From the NCBI GenBank assembly GCA_039819095.1, contig JBCBSP010000001.1, forward strand, positions 62,001-126,000: a stretch of DNA of 64,000 nt. Reading direction: 5' to 3'. This document shows, piece by piece, positions 25,374 through 33,682 of the stretch. The DNA comes from JBCBSP01 sp039819095 (lineage in GTDB: Bacteria > Pseudomonadota > Alphaproteobacteria > Caulobacterales > Maricaulaceae). Made by a program: the position numbers and the translations under genes. Under the pieces are notes generated by a model that made no database searches, was not told the origin of the DNA, and saw only the letters and a program-made list of their open reading frames with translations. Each line of letters starts with the position of its first letter. Positions within the stretch are counted from its first letter, which is position 1.

Positions 25374-26282
25374 ATGTTCCGGATCACGGACGCCCTCAGC
25401 CATGGCGTGCAAACGGCGAAGGCCCGGCCGTACGACGCCGCACGCATTTTCGCGGTGGATGCGCTGTTTGCCGGAGGTCTGTTTCTGGCGATCAGCGGGT
25501 CGCTTGCCCGTTCGCCATCGGATCCGAGCTTTGCGACGTCAGCCATGGGAGGCGCAGCTTCTGTCCTTCTCGCGCTGGAATTCTTCAGGAATCTCCTGTC
25601 CGACGCGGCGTGGTGGCGGTTCCTGGCGCGCCGGGACTGTCCGGGCTGGATGGTCTACCGCCTTGGCGGCGACGAGTGGCGTCTGTTCGTCTTCTGGCTG
25701 GTCGCGTCCATCCTGGCCGCACTGGTGCTGTTGGCTCCGATCATCGTCTTTGTCGTTATCCTGTCAGTGCTCGGCCAGGGTGTAACCTGGCTTCTCACCA
25801 CAGGCGCGGGTGTACTGATCCTGGTGGTTCTGGCTGTTATCTCTCCGGTTGGGCCACTTCTAGTGATGCGCCGCACTTTCGAACCCTGGCGAGCGATTGA
25901 CGATGCTCTACAACATTGGCGCGGCGTGATGAGCGCCTATGCGCTCGCCATCGCCGCCTTCGCTGTAGCGCTGCTGCCTGTCGTGATTGTAGTCGCTGGA
26001 GTGTCCGCTGGGAGCGGCGCGGGCTTCAGCATGGAGCAGTTGGGCACGCGCTTTGATGCGGTCCATCAGCACGGCATGGTTTGGCCTCTCGGCTCTGAAG
26101 ATGTCGCGATCACCATCACCTACGCCATCATCATGACGGCGCTGTACCTCGTCCTGCGCGGGATCGCGGCCTATACCGCGCGCCTGATTGAGGCGGAGCC
26201 CCGTCCAGGCGCGGTCGAAGACCTCTCGGCTACCCCGCCAGCTTCTTCTGACGGGCCCGGTCCCGCTCCAAGACCGGTTTGA
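25374..26282 (+). CDS. Polytopic membrane protein, paralogue 4 of 4
   Basis: A 302-residue membrane protein with the same plan as the genes at 20677, 21666 and 22702: AAWWRFLARRDCPGW, then RLGGDEWRLFVFW, then ISPVGPLLVMRRTFEPWRAI. About six membrane segments are present, with a Pro/Ser-rich C-terminal tail. Seventy nt separate it from the ExoD-like gene. Its 3' end overlaps the convergent uvrA gene by 53 nt, so the last 17 codons are read on both strands. Function unknown. Confidence 0.78.
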   Translation: MFRITDALSHGVQTAKARPYDAARIFAVDALFAGGLFLAISGSLARSPSDPSFATSAMGGAASVLLALEFFRNLLSDAAWWRFLARRDCPGWMVYRLGGDEWRLFVFWLVASILAALVLLAPIIVFVVILSVLGQGVTWLLTTGAGVLILVVLAVISPVGPLLVMRRTFEPWRAIDDALQHWRGVMSAYALAIAAFAVALLPVVIVVAGVSAGSGAGFSMEQLGTRFDAVHQHGMVWPLGSEDVAITITYAIIMTALYLVLRGIAAYTARLIEAEPRPGAVEDLSATPPASSDGPGPAPRPV

Positions 26283-29112
26283 GATAGCGCCCGGTCCAGC
26301 TGGCTTCGACGCCGGCGATGTGTTCCGGCGTGCCTGCGGCGACGATTTTCCCGCCGCCATCACCGCCTTCCGGGCCGAGATCGATCACCCAGTCGGCGGT
26401 TTTGATGACATCGAGATTATGCTCGATCACCACCACCGTGTTTCCGGTCTCGACCAGTTCGTGGAGCACTTCCAGCAGCTTCTTGATGTCTTCAAAATGC
26501 AGGCCGGTGGTCGGTTCATCCAGAATGTAGAGCGTCTTCCCGGTGGCGCGTTTGGACAGCTCTTTAGACAGCTTCACCCGTTGCGCCTCGCCGCCGGAAA
26601 GCTGGGTTGCGGGCTGGCCGACCTTGATATAGCTCAGCCCCACGCGTTTGAGCGTCTCCATCTTGTCGCGCACTGAAGGTACCGCTTTGAAGAAGTCTGC
26701 GGCTTCTTCCACGGTCATATCCAGAACGTCGGCGATGGACTTGTCCTTGAATTTCACCTCCAGCGTTTCGCGGTTGAAGCGCGCGCCGTGGCAGACATCG
26801 CACTCTACATAAACGTCGGGCAGGAAGTGCATCTCGATCTTCACCACCCCGTCGCCCTGGCAGGCCTCGCAGCGTCCGCCTTTGACGTTGAAGGAGAAAC
26901 GGCCGGGCTTGTAGCCGCGCGTCTTGGCTTCCGGCAGGGAGGCGAACCACTCGCGAATGGGTGTGAAGGCGCCGGTATAGGTGGCCGGATTGGATCGCGG
27001 CGTGCGCCCGATCGGGCTCTGATCGATATCGATGATCTTGTCGAGCTGATCGAGCCCTTCAATCGTCTCGTGCGGCGCGGGCGCGGAGGATGCGCCGTTC
27101 AGGCGCCGGGCCGCCGCCTTGTACAGCGTCTCGATGGTCAAGGTGGATTTGCCGCCGCCTGAGACCCCGGTCACGCAGGTGAAGACGCCGAGCGGGAAAC
27201 TCGCATCGACCGTTTTCAGATTATTGCCTGTGGCGCCGCGCACGGTCAGCTGGCGCTTCTTGTCCAGCTTGCGGCGCTTGTCCGGGACGGGGATGGCGCG
27301 GGCGCCGGACATGTACTGTCCGGTGAGGCTTTTGGGGTTGGCTTGAACCTCTTCAGGCTGGCCCTGGGCGACGATTTCGCCGCCATGAACGCCGGCGGCC
27401 GGGCCGAGATCGACGACATAGTCAGCTGTCTCGATGGCCTCTTCGTCATGTTCGACAACAATGACGGTATTGCCCAGATCGCGCAGCCCTCGCAGCGATT
27501 CCAGAAGGCGGGAATTGTCGCGCTGGTGCAGGCCGATGGAAGGCTCGTCGAGCACGTACAACACGCCGGTCAGGCCCGATCCGATCTGGCTGGCCAGGCG
27601 AATGCGCTGGCTTTCCCCGCCCGATAGCGTGCCGGAGGCCCGGCTGAGCGAGAGATAATCCAGCCCGACATCGACCAGAAAGCGCAGCCGGTCACGGATC
27701 TCTTTAAGAATGCGCCGCGCGATCTCCTGATCCTTCGATGACAGGGTGGCTTCCACCGTGTCGAACCAGTCGCGCGCTTCACGGATCGATTTCTCGCCGG
27801 CTTCCGAGATATCGAGCCCAGCGATCTTCACCGCCAGCGCTTCCGGTTTCAGGCGTTTGCCGCCGCAGGTCTCGCAAGGTTGGGAAGATTGGAATCGGCC
27901 CAGGTCCTCGCGCACCCAGGCGGAATCGGTTTCCCGCCAGCGCCTTTCCAGATTCGGGATGACGCCCTCAAACGCCTTGGTGGTGGTGAACTGGCGCAGC
28001 CCGTCTTCGTAGGTGAACTTGATCTTCTCTGGCGTGCCGAGCAGCACGGTCTCGCGAAACTTCAGCGGCAGCTTGCGCCAGGGATCGAACATGGACGCGC
28101 CGAAATGCTCCGCCAGCGCCTGCAGCGTCTGCTGGTAGAGTTTCGAGGTCGCCCGGTTCCAGGGCGCAACCGCGCCGTCATACAGGCTCTTGTCCCGGTC
28201 CGGGATCACCAGGTCTTCATCGAATTTCAGGCTTTTGCCGAGCCCGTCGCAGGTCGGGCAGGCGCCGAACGGATTGTTGAACGAGAACAGGCGCGGCTCG
28301 ATTTCCGCGATGGTGAAACCGGAAACCGGGCAGGCGAATTTTTCCGAGAAGACGATGCGCTTGGGTCCGCCATCATCGTCGGTTTGATCGGCAAACTCCG
28401 CGATCGCGATGCCGTCGGCCAGGCGCAGAGCGGTTTCAAGGCTGTCGGCGAAGCGCTGTTCCAGCCCTTCGCGCACCACCACCCGGTCCACCACCACATC
28501 GATATCGTGCTTGAATTTCTTGTCGAGCTCCGGGGCGTCTTCCAGCGCGTAGAACTCACCATCGACCTTCACGCGCTGGAAGCCCTGCTTCAGCAGTTCG
28601 GCGAATTCCTTGCGATACTCGCCCTTGCGGCCGCGCACGATGGGCGCGAGCAGGTAAAGCCGCGCGCCGTCATCCAGCCCCATAAGCCTATCGACCATCT
28701 GTGAAACGGTCTGGGCCGAGATCGGCTCGCCGGTCGCGGGCGAATAGGGAACGCCCACGCGCGCCCAGAGCAGGCGCATATAGTCGTAAATCTCCGTCAC
28801 CGTGCCGACCGTGGAGCGCGGATTTTTCGAGGTCGTCTTCTGCTCGATGGAGATGGCTGGCGACAGGCCCTCGATGGAGTCCACATCCGGCTTGCTCATC
28901 AGTTCCAGGAACTGACGCGCATAGGCCGACAGGCTCTCCACATAGCGCCGCTGGCCTTCGGCGTAGATCGTATCGAAGGCGAGGGAGGACTTGCCGGAGC
29001 CGGAGAGGCCCGTGAACACAATGAGCTGATCGCGCGGCAGATCGACCGAAACGCCCTTCAGATTATGTTCGCGCGCGCCGCGCACGGAGATGGTCTTGAG
29101 CGGTTCGGTCAT
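26230..29112 (-). CDS. uvrA: Excinuclease ABC subunit A
   Basis: A 960-residue damage-recognition ATPase of nucleotide excision repair. Two ABC modules are present: Walker A GLSGSGKSSLAFDT near the start and GVSGGGKSTL in the second half, each with LSGGE-type signatures. The zinc module CEACQGDGVV...CDVCHG is intact. The first zinc site reads CPVSG, then CPTCDGLG, so its second cysteine is serine. The divergent ssb gene shares the upstream region, which contains a LexA-type box. Its end overlaps the convergent membrane-protein gene by 53 nt. Confidence 0.98.
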   Translation of the reverse strand: MTEPLKTISVRGAREHNLKGVSVDLPRDQLIVFTGLSGSGKSSLAFDTIYAEGQRRYVESLSAYARQFLELMSKPDVDSIEGLSPAISIEQKTTSKNPRSTVGTVTEIYDYMRLLWARVGVPYSPATGEPISAQTVSQMVDRLMGLDDGARLYLLAPIVRGRKGEYRKEFAELLKQGFQRVKVDGEFYALEDAPELDKKFKHDIDVVVDRVVVREGLEQRFADSLETALRLADGIAIAEFADQTDDDGGPKRIVFSEKFACPVSGFTIAEIEPRLFSFNNPFGACPTCDGLGKSLKFDEDLVIPDRDKSLYDGAVAPWNRATSKLYQQTLQALAEHFGASMFDPWRKLPLKFRETVLLGTPEKIKFTYEDGLRQFTTTKAFEGVIPNLERRWRETDSAWVREDLGRFQSSQPCETCGGKRLKPEALAVKIAGLDISEAGEKSIREARDWFDTVEATLSSKDQEIARRILKEIRDRLRFLVDVGLDYLSLSRASGTLSGGESQRIRLASQIGSGLTGVLYVLDEPSIGLHQRDNSRLLESLRGLRDLGNTVIVVEHDEEAIETADYVVDLGPAAGVHGGEIVAQGQPEEVQANPKSLTGQYMSGARAIPVPDKRRKLDKKRQLTVRGATGNNLKTVDASFPLGVFTCVTGVSGGGKSTLTIETLYKAAARRLNGASSAPAPHETIEGLDQLDKIIDIDQSPIGRTPRSNPATYTGAFTPIREWFASLPEAKTRGYKPGRFSFNVKGGRCEACQGDGVVKIEMHFLPDVYVECDVCHGARFNRETLEVKFKDKSIADVLDMTVEEAADFFKAVPSVRDKMETLKRVGLSYIKVGQPATQLSGGEAQRVKLSKELSKRATGKTLYILDEPTTGLHFEDIKKLLEVLHELVETGNTVVVIEHNLDVIKTADWVIDLGPEGGDGGGKIVAAGTPEHIAGVEASWTGRYLKPVLERDRARQKKLAG

Positions 29113-29263
29113 GGATCGGGTCTCGTTTCAGGTGACGCATGTTAACTAGAGCCGGTCGAGGCGCGCTTCCACCGCTCATCCCAGAAAGGCGCTGCTGGGA
29201 AGGCATGGACCAAAGGTTAACGCTCTGGTCAACTGCAGTCCGACTCGCTCGTCTTGACGGGTG

Positions 29264-29278
29264 GAACATTGTGTGAAC
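29264..29278. promoter_or_regulatory. LexA (SOS) box between uvrA and ssb
   Basis: GAAC-N7-GAAC (GAACATTGTGTGAAC), which is the reverse complement of the alphaproteobacterial SOS consensus GTTC-N7-GTTC. It lies 38 bp before the ssb ATG and about 150 bp before uvrA, both SOS-regulated in this class. LexA binding is inferred from the match. Confidence 0.8.
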
Positions 29279-29316
29279 AAATCAACGCGGAATTCAATGA
29301 AAAAGGTGGGCGGACC

Positions 29317-29805
29317 ATGGCCGGCAGCGTGAACAAAGTCATCCTGGTGGGGAATCTCGGGGCGGACCCGGAGATTCGCCGGCTCAATTCCGGCGACCCG
29401 GTGGTGAATATGCGCATCGCCACGTCGGAGTCCTGGCGCGATCGGCAGACCGGCGAGCGCCGCGAGAAGACCGAGTGGCACAATGTCGTGATCTTCAATG
29501 AGAACCTGGCCAAGGTCGCGGAGAATTATCTGCGCAAGGGCTCCAAGGTTTACATCGAAGGCCAGCTGCAGACCCGCAAATGGACCGACCAGAATGGTCA
29601 GGACCGATACACCACCGAAACCGTGCTTCAGAAATTTCGCGGCGAACTGCAAATGCTCGACAGCCGCGGCGAGGGCGGCGGCCAGCGCGGCGGCTATGAC
29701 CAGATGGAAGGCTCAGGCGGCGGCTCCGGCGGCGGTCAGCGCCAGATGGACAAACCCAAGGAAGACTTCTCCTCCGACACGCTGGACGACGAAATACCGT
29801 TCTAG
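29317..29805 (+). CDS. ssb: Single-stranded DNA-binding protein
   Basis: A 162-residue SSB. The OB-fold runs from MAGSVNKVILVGNLGADPE to about residue 110 (WHNVVIFNENLAKVAENYL, then GSKVYIEGQLQTRKW). A glycine/glutamine-rich linker follows, and the acidic tip DDEIPF, which recruits repair and replication proteins, closes it. The ATG at 29317 is chosen because the OB-fold begins there; the longer in-frame start at 29254 would run through the SOS box. Divergent from uvrA. Confidence 0.97.
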   Translation: MAGSVNKVILVGNLGADPEIRRLNSGDPVVNMRIATSESWRDRQTGERREKTEWHNVVIFNENLAKVAENYLRKGSKVYIEGQLQTRKWTDQNGQDRYTTETVLQKFRGELQMLDSRGEGGGQRGGYDQMEGSGGGSGGGQRQMDKPKEDFSSDTLDDEIPF

Positions 29806-29855
29806 GCGGAGGCTGATCCTGGCGTATCCAGGCCTGCGCTCATGCGCGGCGAGTG

Positions 29856-30689
29856 ATGGAGGAAATGGCTTTGCGGTTCCTGTTCCTCTTGATCGCGGCG
29901 TCCGTCGCGCTGACCTTCCTCATTCTCAACACGAGCGAGGATGCCGGCGAAGGCGCGCTTGACGCTGTGCTGGAGGCCGAAGGGGCGACCGGCGCGATTC
30001 TGGTTCGCCGGCTTTCCGATGGGGCGGAGTGGACCGGCGGCGGCAGCCGCGTCGATGAGCGTTTCGTGGCGGCCTCAACCTTCAAGATCGCCAACAGCCT
30101 GATCATTCTTGAGGCCGGCGTCGTCTCCGGTCCTGATGCCGACCCGCTGGCCTGGGACGGGGTGGATCGCTTGCCGGGCTGGGACCAGGACCAGACGCTG
30201 CGCACCGCCTTCGCCCGGTCAGCGGTCTGGGCCTATCAACACTGGGCGCGCCAGGTCGGCCACGCACGCATGACCGAGGCGGTCGCCCGGCTTGAGTACG
30301 CAAACGCCGATATCGGCGCTCCCGAGAGGCTCGTTCGCTTCTGGCTGGAAGGCCCATTGGAGATTTCAGCACGTGAGCAGGTCGACTTCCTGCAGCGTCT
30401 GCACGCCCGCTGGCTTCCCGTCGCGCCTGAGATTCAGAACCAGGTCGTCGACCTGATGCGCCACCGCGCGGGTGAAGGGTGGCTGATCCGGGCCAAGACC
30501 GGCTGGGCGATCCGCGATGAACCGAACCACGGCTGGTATGTCGGCTGGCTTGAGGCAGCCGAGGACGTCTGGATCTTCGCGGTCAATGTCGACCTAGACT
30601 GGGAGACGGGCGAGGGCGCGCTGCGCGAGCGGCTGGCGCGCAACGCGCTGATCGCGGTCGGCGCGCCGGTCCCGCCGGTCCAAGGCTAA
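29856..30689 (+). CDS. Class D (OXA-type) beta-lactamase homologue
   Basis: About 277 residues with a membrane/signal segment at the start. Class D motifs are in order: STFK (74-77) with the nucleophilic serine and the lysine that is carboxylated, SAV (122-124), YAN at 148-150 where YGN is usual, the omega-loop tryptophan in RFWLEGPLEIS, and KTG (214-216). GWYVGWLE near the end is also typical. The start is uncertain between 29856 and 29865 (the latter only 2 nt from GGAGG). Hydrolysis of penicillins is likely from family membership, but spectrum and expression are unknown. Confidence 0.9.
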   Translation: MEEMALRFLFLLIAASVALTFLILNTSEDAGEGALDAVLEAEGATGAILVRRLSDGAEWTGGGSRVDERFVAASTFKIANSLIILEAGVVSGPDADPLAWDGVDRLPGWDQDQTLRTAFARSAVWAYQHWARQVGHARMTEAVARLEYANADIGAPERLVRFWLEGPLEISAREQVDFLQRLHARWLPVAPEIQNQVVDLMRHRAGEGWLIRAKTGWAIRDEPNHGWYVGWLEAAEDVWIFAVNVDLDWETGEGALRERLARNALIAVGAPVPPVQG

Positions 30690-30783
30690 CCCAGCCTCAG
30701 CTTGGCGTGAACGCCTCCACCGCAGCGGTGGTCAGCGCGCCGCCGGCCACCGTGCTGCGTTCTATGTCACGCCCTATTTTTAC

Positions 30784-30833
30784 GTAAAGCACGCTTGACT
30801 TCCTTGTGCATCCGGCTGTAAAGCAGCCTTGTC
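30784..30833. promoter_or_regulatory. Paired operator-like inverted repeats upstream of a membrane-protein gene
   Basis: GTAAAGC-AC-GCTTGAC (30784-30799) is an inverted repeat with one mismatch, and a second GTAAAGC begins at 30818, followed by a weaker inverted arm, 34 bp from the first. A TTGACT hexamer overlaps the first site, as a repressor site at a -35 box would. The binding protein is unknown. Confidence 0.4.
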
Positions 30834-30855
30834 ACCAGCAAGGGAGCGGCCTGAC

Positions 30856-31731
30856 ATGGCTGATGCAGCAATGAACCCGTCTGTCGAGACAGCGCCTGAA
30901 CCGAAGACGCGTGGGTTTGGGCCGGAGGCATTCACCTGGGTCGGCGCCGGGGTTGCGGCTCTGGCGGCCCTCGCGTCTCATCCCAGCTCCGCAGTGCTGG
31001 GGGTTGCACCTGTGGCGGGCGCGGCCGGCGGCGCGCCGGCCGTGCTCTCCATGGCGCTGTTGGCCTTCATGCTCGGCTGGATTGGCGATATCGCCACTCG
31101 CCGGCTCTCCGGCGTGTCGGAGTTCCTGGTCAGTGCAGTATGCTGGGCCGGTGTCGGCGCCAGCTTCGTCCTCGCGTTTGACCCGTTCAGCCGTATGGCG
31201 TTCGATGGCGTTTTCGTGCGTTCGGTTACGACGCTGGAGTTTGTCGGCTTATGGACAGGCGGTCTGCTAGCCTTGTTGGGCGTGGCGTTGGTCGGCGCGC
31301 TCAGCGCCGCAGCCCGTGAATCTGCCGAGGTTACCAAGCGCGAGCAGCGACAGATCGTGGCGGCCATGCCAGCGCTCATCGGGGAAGGCGTCCTGCTCGT
31401 GCTTCTGGCGCTCGCGCGCCCGCTTGATTGGACCGCGCCAGGACCGTTTCATGCCGGGCTGCTCTTCCTGGCCGGCGCGGCGATTTTTGCAGCGGTCTGG
31501 TTCACCTTTGCCAGCCTTGCCAAGCTGGATGAGCTGGAGCGCAATCTCAGCTATCGGCAGACCACGGTCTGTTTCATGGTCTATTTCTTCTTTGTCGCCG
31601 CGTGGGCGCTGGGGGAAGCGGTCGGTATCGCGCCGGCGCTGGACGCCTACGCCGCTTTCCTTCTTCTGGTTCTGATAAGCCTCGTGATTGCGCTGCCCTG
31701 GACGCTCTGGGCGATGCGGGAGGAGGAATAG
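30856..31731 (+). CDS. Polytopic membrane protein of unknown function
   Basis: A 291-residue protein with a hydrophilic N-terminus (about 30 residues) and roughly seven or eight hydrophobic segments. Conserved-looking charged stretches lie between helices (GDIATRRLSGVSEF and SAAARESAEVTKREQRQIV). No domain was recognised. AGGGAG lies upstream of ATG 30856. It stands alone between the beta-lactamase gene and a convergent Kelch gene and is preceded by operator-like repeats. Confidence 0.75.
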   Translation: MADAAMNPSVETAPEPKTRGFGPEAFTWVGAGVAALAALASHPSSAVLGVAPVAGAAGGAPAVLSMALLAFMLGWIGDIATRRLSGVSEFLVSAVCWAGVGASFVLAFDPFSRMAFDGVFVRSVTTLEFVGLWTGGLLALLGVALVGALSAAARESAEVTKREQRQIVAAMPALIGEGVLLVLLALARPLDWTAPGPFHAGLLFLAGAAIFAAVWFTFASLAKLDELERNLSYRQTTVCFMVYFFFVAAWALGEAVGIAPALDAYAAFLLLVLISLVIALPWTLWAMREEE

Positions 31732-31752
31732 GGGCGCTAACCCTGGCGCTCG

Positions 31753-32829
31753 TTAGAGCAGGCTCTGCGGTTCGAGCACCTCAACCGCTGCGCTAGTGAG
31801 ATTGCCGCCCGCTGCGGCGGCCCCTCCAATTGTATAGATCGCGCCTTGCAGGGTGACCGCGCCGAGGCCGTGGCGCGGGGTGGGCATCCTGCCAATCTCT
31901 TGCCAGGCGTCCGCGACCGGGTCATAGGCCCAGACCTGAGCGTAGACGCCGCCGCCGGAATTATCGAACCACTCCCCGCCAAACGCATAGAGGCGTCCGC
32001 CCAGCTCGGCGGCGGCCAGCCCTCCTGCGCCGCGCGGGCCGGCTTCCGGCTGGGGCAGGGGCGCCAGTCGGTCCCAGCCATCACGTTCAGCGTCATAGAC
32101 CTCGTGCGCATCGCTATTGCCGCCTGAAACCGTACGGCCTCCGATGACGTGCAGCCGTCCGCCGAGCACCGCGCCTGCGGCGGAGTTGCGTGCGGTCGGC
32201 GCCGGGGCGCGCGTGCGCCAGACGCTGGTGCCCGGTTCAAGCACGAGATGCGCGTTGCTGTCGGCGTGATCGGACCAGTTGGCGTTGGTCATGCCGGCGG
32301 GTCGCCGACCTGTCACCAGATGCAGGTTCACACCGACCGCGGCGGCGACCGTTTCGGCATAGGGCGTTGGCAGGTCCGGGCCTGCGCGCCATTGATTGCG
32401 TTCGAAATCGAAAACGCGCACCTGATCGCTCATTGACCAGGCCCCGCCCTGACGCGCGGTGAACCCGCCAATGGCGAAGACCGCGCCTCCGAAGCTGACA
32501 CAGTTGGGATGGTGCGTGGCGACCGGTAGACGCGGCAGCTCGCGCCATCGCGTCGCTCCGGGCAGGAGCGAAAAAACGCGGTCGGAAAGCCCGATACGAC
32601 CGCCTCCGATATCCGGGGACAGTCCTCCGGCGACGAAGAGCGCGCCGTCATGGACCGCCGGATAGATTTCCTGAACCCGGATCGGCAGGTCCGGGGCCGA
32701 TCGCCAGCCAGGCATGAGATCGGCCGGTGAGGGCGCCGCGTCCTGGGCCGGCGCGCACGCCGCCGCGAAGCCTGTCGCCGCGATGCCGGTCAGCGCCTGG
32801 CGGCGTGTCAGAGCCACCTTCGCGCTCAT
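31753..32829 (-). CDS. Kelch-repeat protein with Tat/lipoprotein-like signal
   Basis: A 358-residue secreted beta-propeller. The N-terminus (LTRRQALTGIAATGFAAACAP) has a twin-arginine pair and a lipobox-like AAAC, so Tat export with lipidation is likely. Five or more Kelch units follow, each with a glycine pair and spaced Tyr/Trp (for example FVAGGLSPD, FAIGGFTARQGG, HVIGGRTVSGG, YAFGGEWF, YTIGGAAAAGG). Kelch propellers bind partners or act as mutarotases such as NanM; no catalytic assignment is possible here. The ATG overlaps the sodC stop by four bases. Confidence 0.85.
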   Translation of the reverse strand: MSAKVALTRRQALTGIAATGFAAACAPAQDAAPSPADLMPGWRSAPDLPIRVQEIYPAVHDGALFVAGGLSPDIGGGRIGLSDRVFSLLPGATRWRELPRLPVATHHPNCVSFGGAVFAIGGFTARQGGAWSMSDQVRVFDFERNQWRAGPDLPTPYAETVAAAVGVNLHLVTGRRPAGMTNANWSDHADSNAHLVLEPGTSVWRTRAPAPTARNSAAGAVLGGRLHVIGGRTVSGGNSDAHEVYDAERDGWDRLAPLPQPEAGPRGAGGLAAAELGGRLYAFGGEWFDNSGGGVYAQVWAYDPVADAWQEIGRMPTPRHGLGAVTLQGAIYTIGGAAAAGGNLTSAAVEVLEPQSLL

Positions 32830-33416
32830 TGTTCGGCCACCGCTTCGATCACGCCGCAGACGATGCGCGGTCCGGCGCCGCCGATCGGCTGACTGAAGTG
32901 ATCGTCCGGGTTCTGGTGAAACACAAGGGCGGAACCGTCAGCGTCGAAGAGCGCCGGCGTGTCCTCAGAACCGTTCAGGCTGACGCGGCTGGTGAGAAAT
33001 TCGCCGCGCATCACCCCATCTGCATGGATGTAAATATTCGGCAGATCCGCATTGTCCGGTCCGTCCGGGTGCAGAAGGCCGTGGGCGCGTCCGGAAGGGT
33101 TGATATGCCCGCCTGAGCTGGTGAAATCCTCGTTGGAGCAATCGCCGATCATGTGAAGATGGATGCCGTGCCAGCCTTCCTCAAAGGGCGGGAAGCCTTC
33201 AGCCTCAACCCTAATCAACACCCCGGCAGGGCCCTGGCGGAGCATGGCTTCTCCGACCACGGCGCGGTCCCGGTTGATCAGCTCAGCGCGCGCGGTCGTG
33301 ATGATCGCAGGCGCCTCAGCGACCGGCTCGGAGCTGTCGTTCTGCGCATCCGCGCAGGCTGTTGCGCCGCCAAGCGCGATAAGACCGGTGAACAGGACGC
33401 AAGCGGATCGTTTCAT
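32826..33416 (-). CDS. sodC: Cu/Zn superoxide dismutase family protein
   Basis: A 196-residue exported SOD. The signal region ends near GGATACADA, possibly lipidated. Metal ligands are visible: HLH in GWHGIHLHMIG, SGGHINPSGRAHGLLHPDG for the bridging and zinc histidines, ADLPNIYIHADG, and the last copper histidine in VFHQNPDDHF. The disulphide cysteines lie in IGDCSNED and RIVCGVIE. It detoxifies superoxide in the periplasm. It is followed by the overlapping Kelch gene and is divergent from the EF-hand regulator-like gene. Confidence 0.92.
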   Translation of the reverse strand: MKRSACVLFTGLIALGGATACADAQNDSSEPVAEAPAIITTARAELINRDRAVVGEAMLRQGPAGVLIRVEAEGFPPFEEGWHGIHLHMIGDCSNEDFTSSGGHINPSGRAHGLLHPDGPDNADLPNIYIHADGVMRGEFLTSRVSLNGSEDTPALFDADGSALVFHQNPDDHFSQPIGGAGPRIVCGVIEAVAEQ

Positions 33417-33542
33417 GTCGAAATTCCTGATGGCGGATAAGGGGCGTCTTTAAAATGAAGCTAGCACGGCGAGCAAACGGCGCCACTCGACATCGCGACG
33501 CATTCGGCCCGGCTTACAGCCGCCCGCTTTGCGCCTGAACGC

Positions 33543-33576
33543 CCTGTCCGGACAGGTTTTACGTCGTGTCCGGAAC
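33543..33576. promoter_or_regulatory. Tandem palindromic operator candidate between sodC and the RHH/EF-hand gene
   Basis: A perfect 14-bp palindrome CCTGTCCGGACAGG (33543-33556) is followed by a second partial copy, TGTCCGGA (33567-33574), with centres 22 bp apart, or about two helical turns. Paired short palindromes on one DNA face are typical of ribbon-helix-helix repressor operators, and the next gene encodes such a domain. Binding is inferred. Confidence 0.5.
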
Positions 33577-33682
33577 GCAAGTCGCTTAAACTGAGTGCGT
33601 GTTTGGCTGAAGGCTTGAACCGTCGTCGTACGCTTTTGAGGCTCGGCGGGCGGAACAAGGATTGAAGAAGGACGCATCGATC

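Noticed and set aside
30716..30734. CCACCG-CAG-CGGTGG hairpin after the beta-lactamase gene
   Set aside because: Six-base stem with no following T-run; too weak to call a terminator.
33543..33556. The perfect palindrome as a terminator of sodC or of the EF-hand gene
   Set aside because: It lies upstream of both genes' starts, and the 14-bp palindrome has no loop, which fits an operator rather than a terminator.
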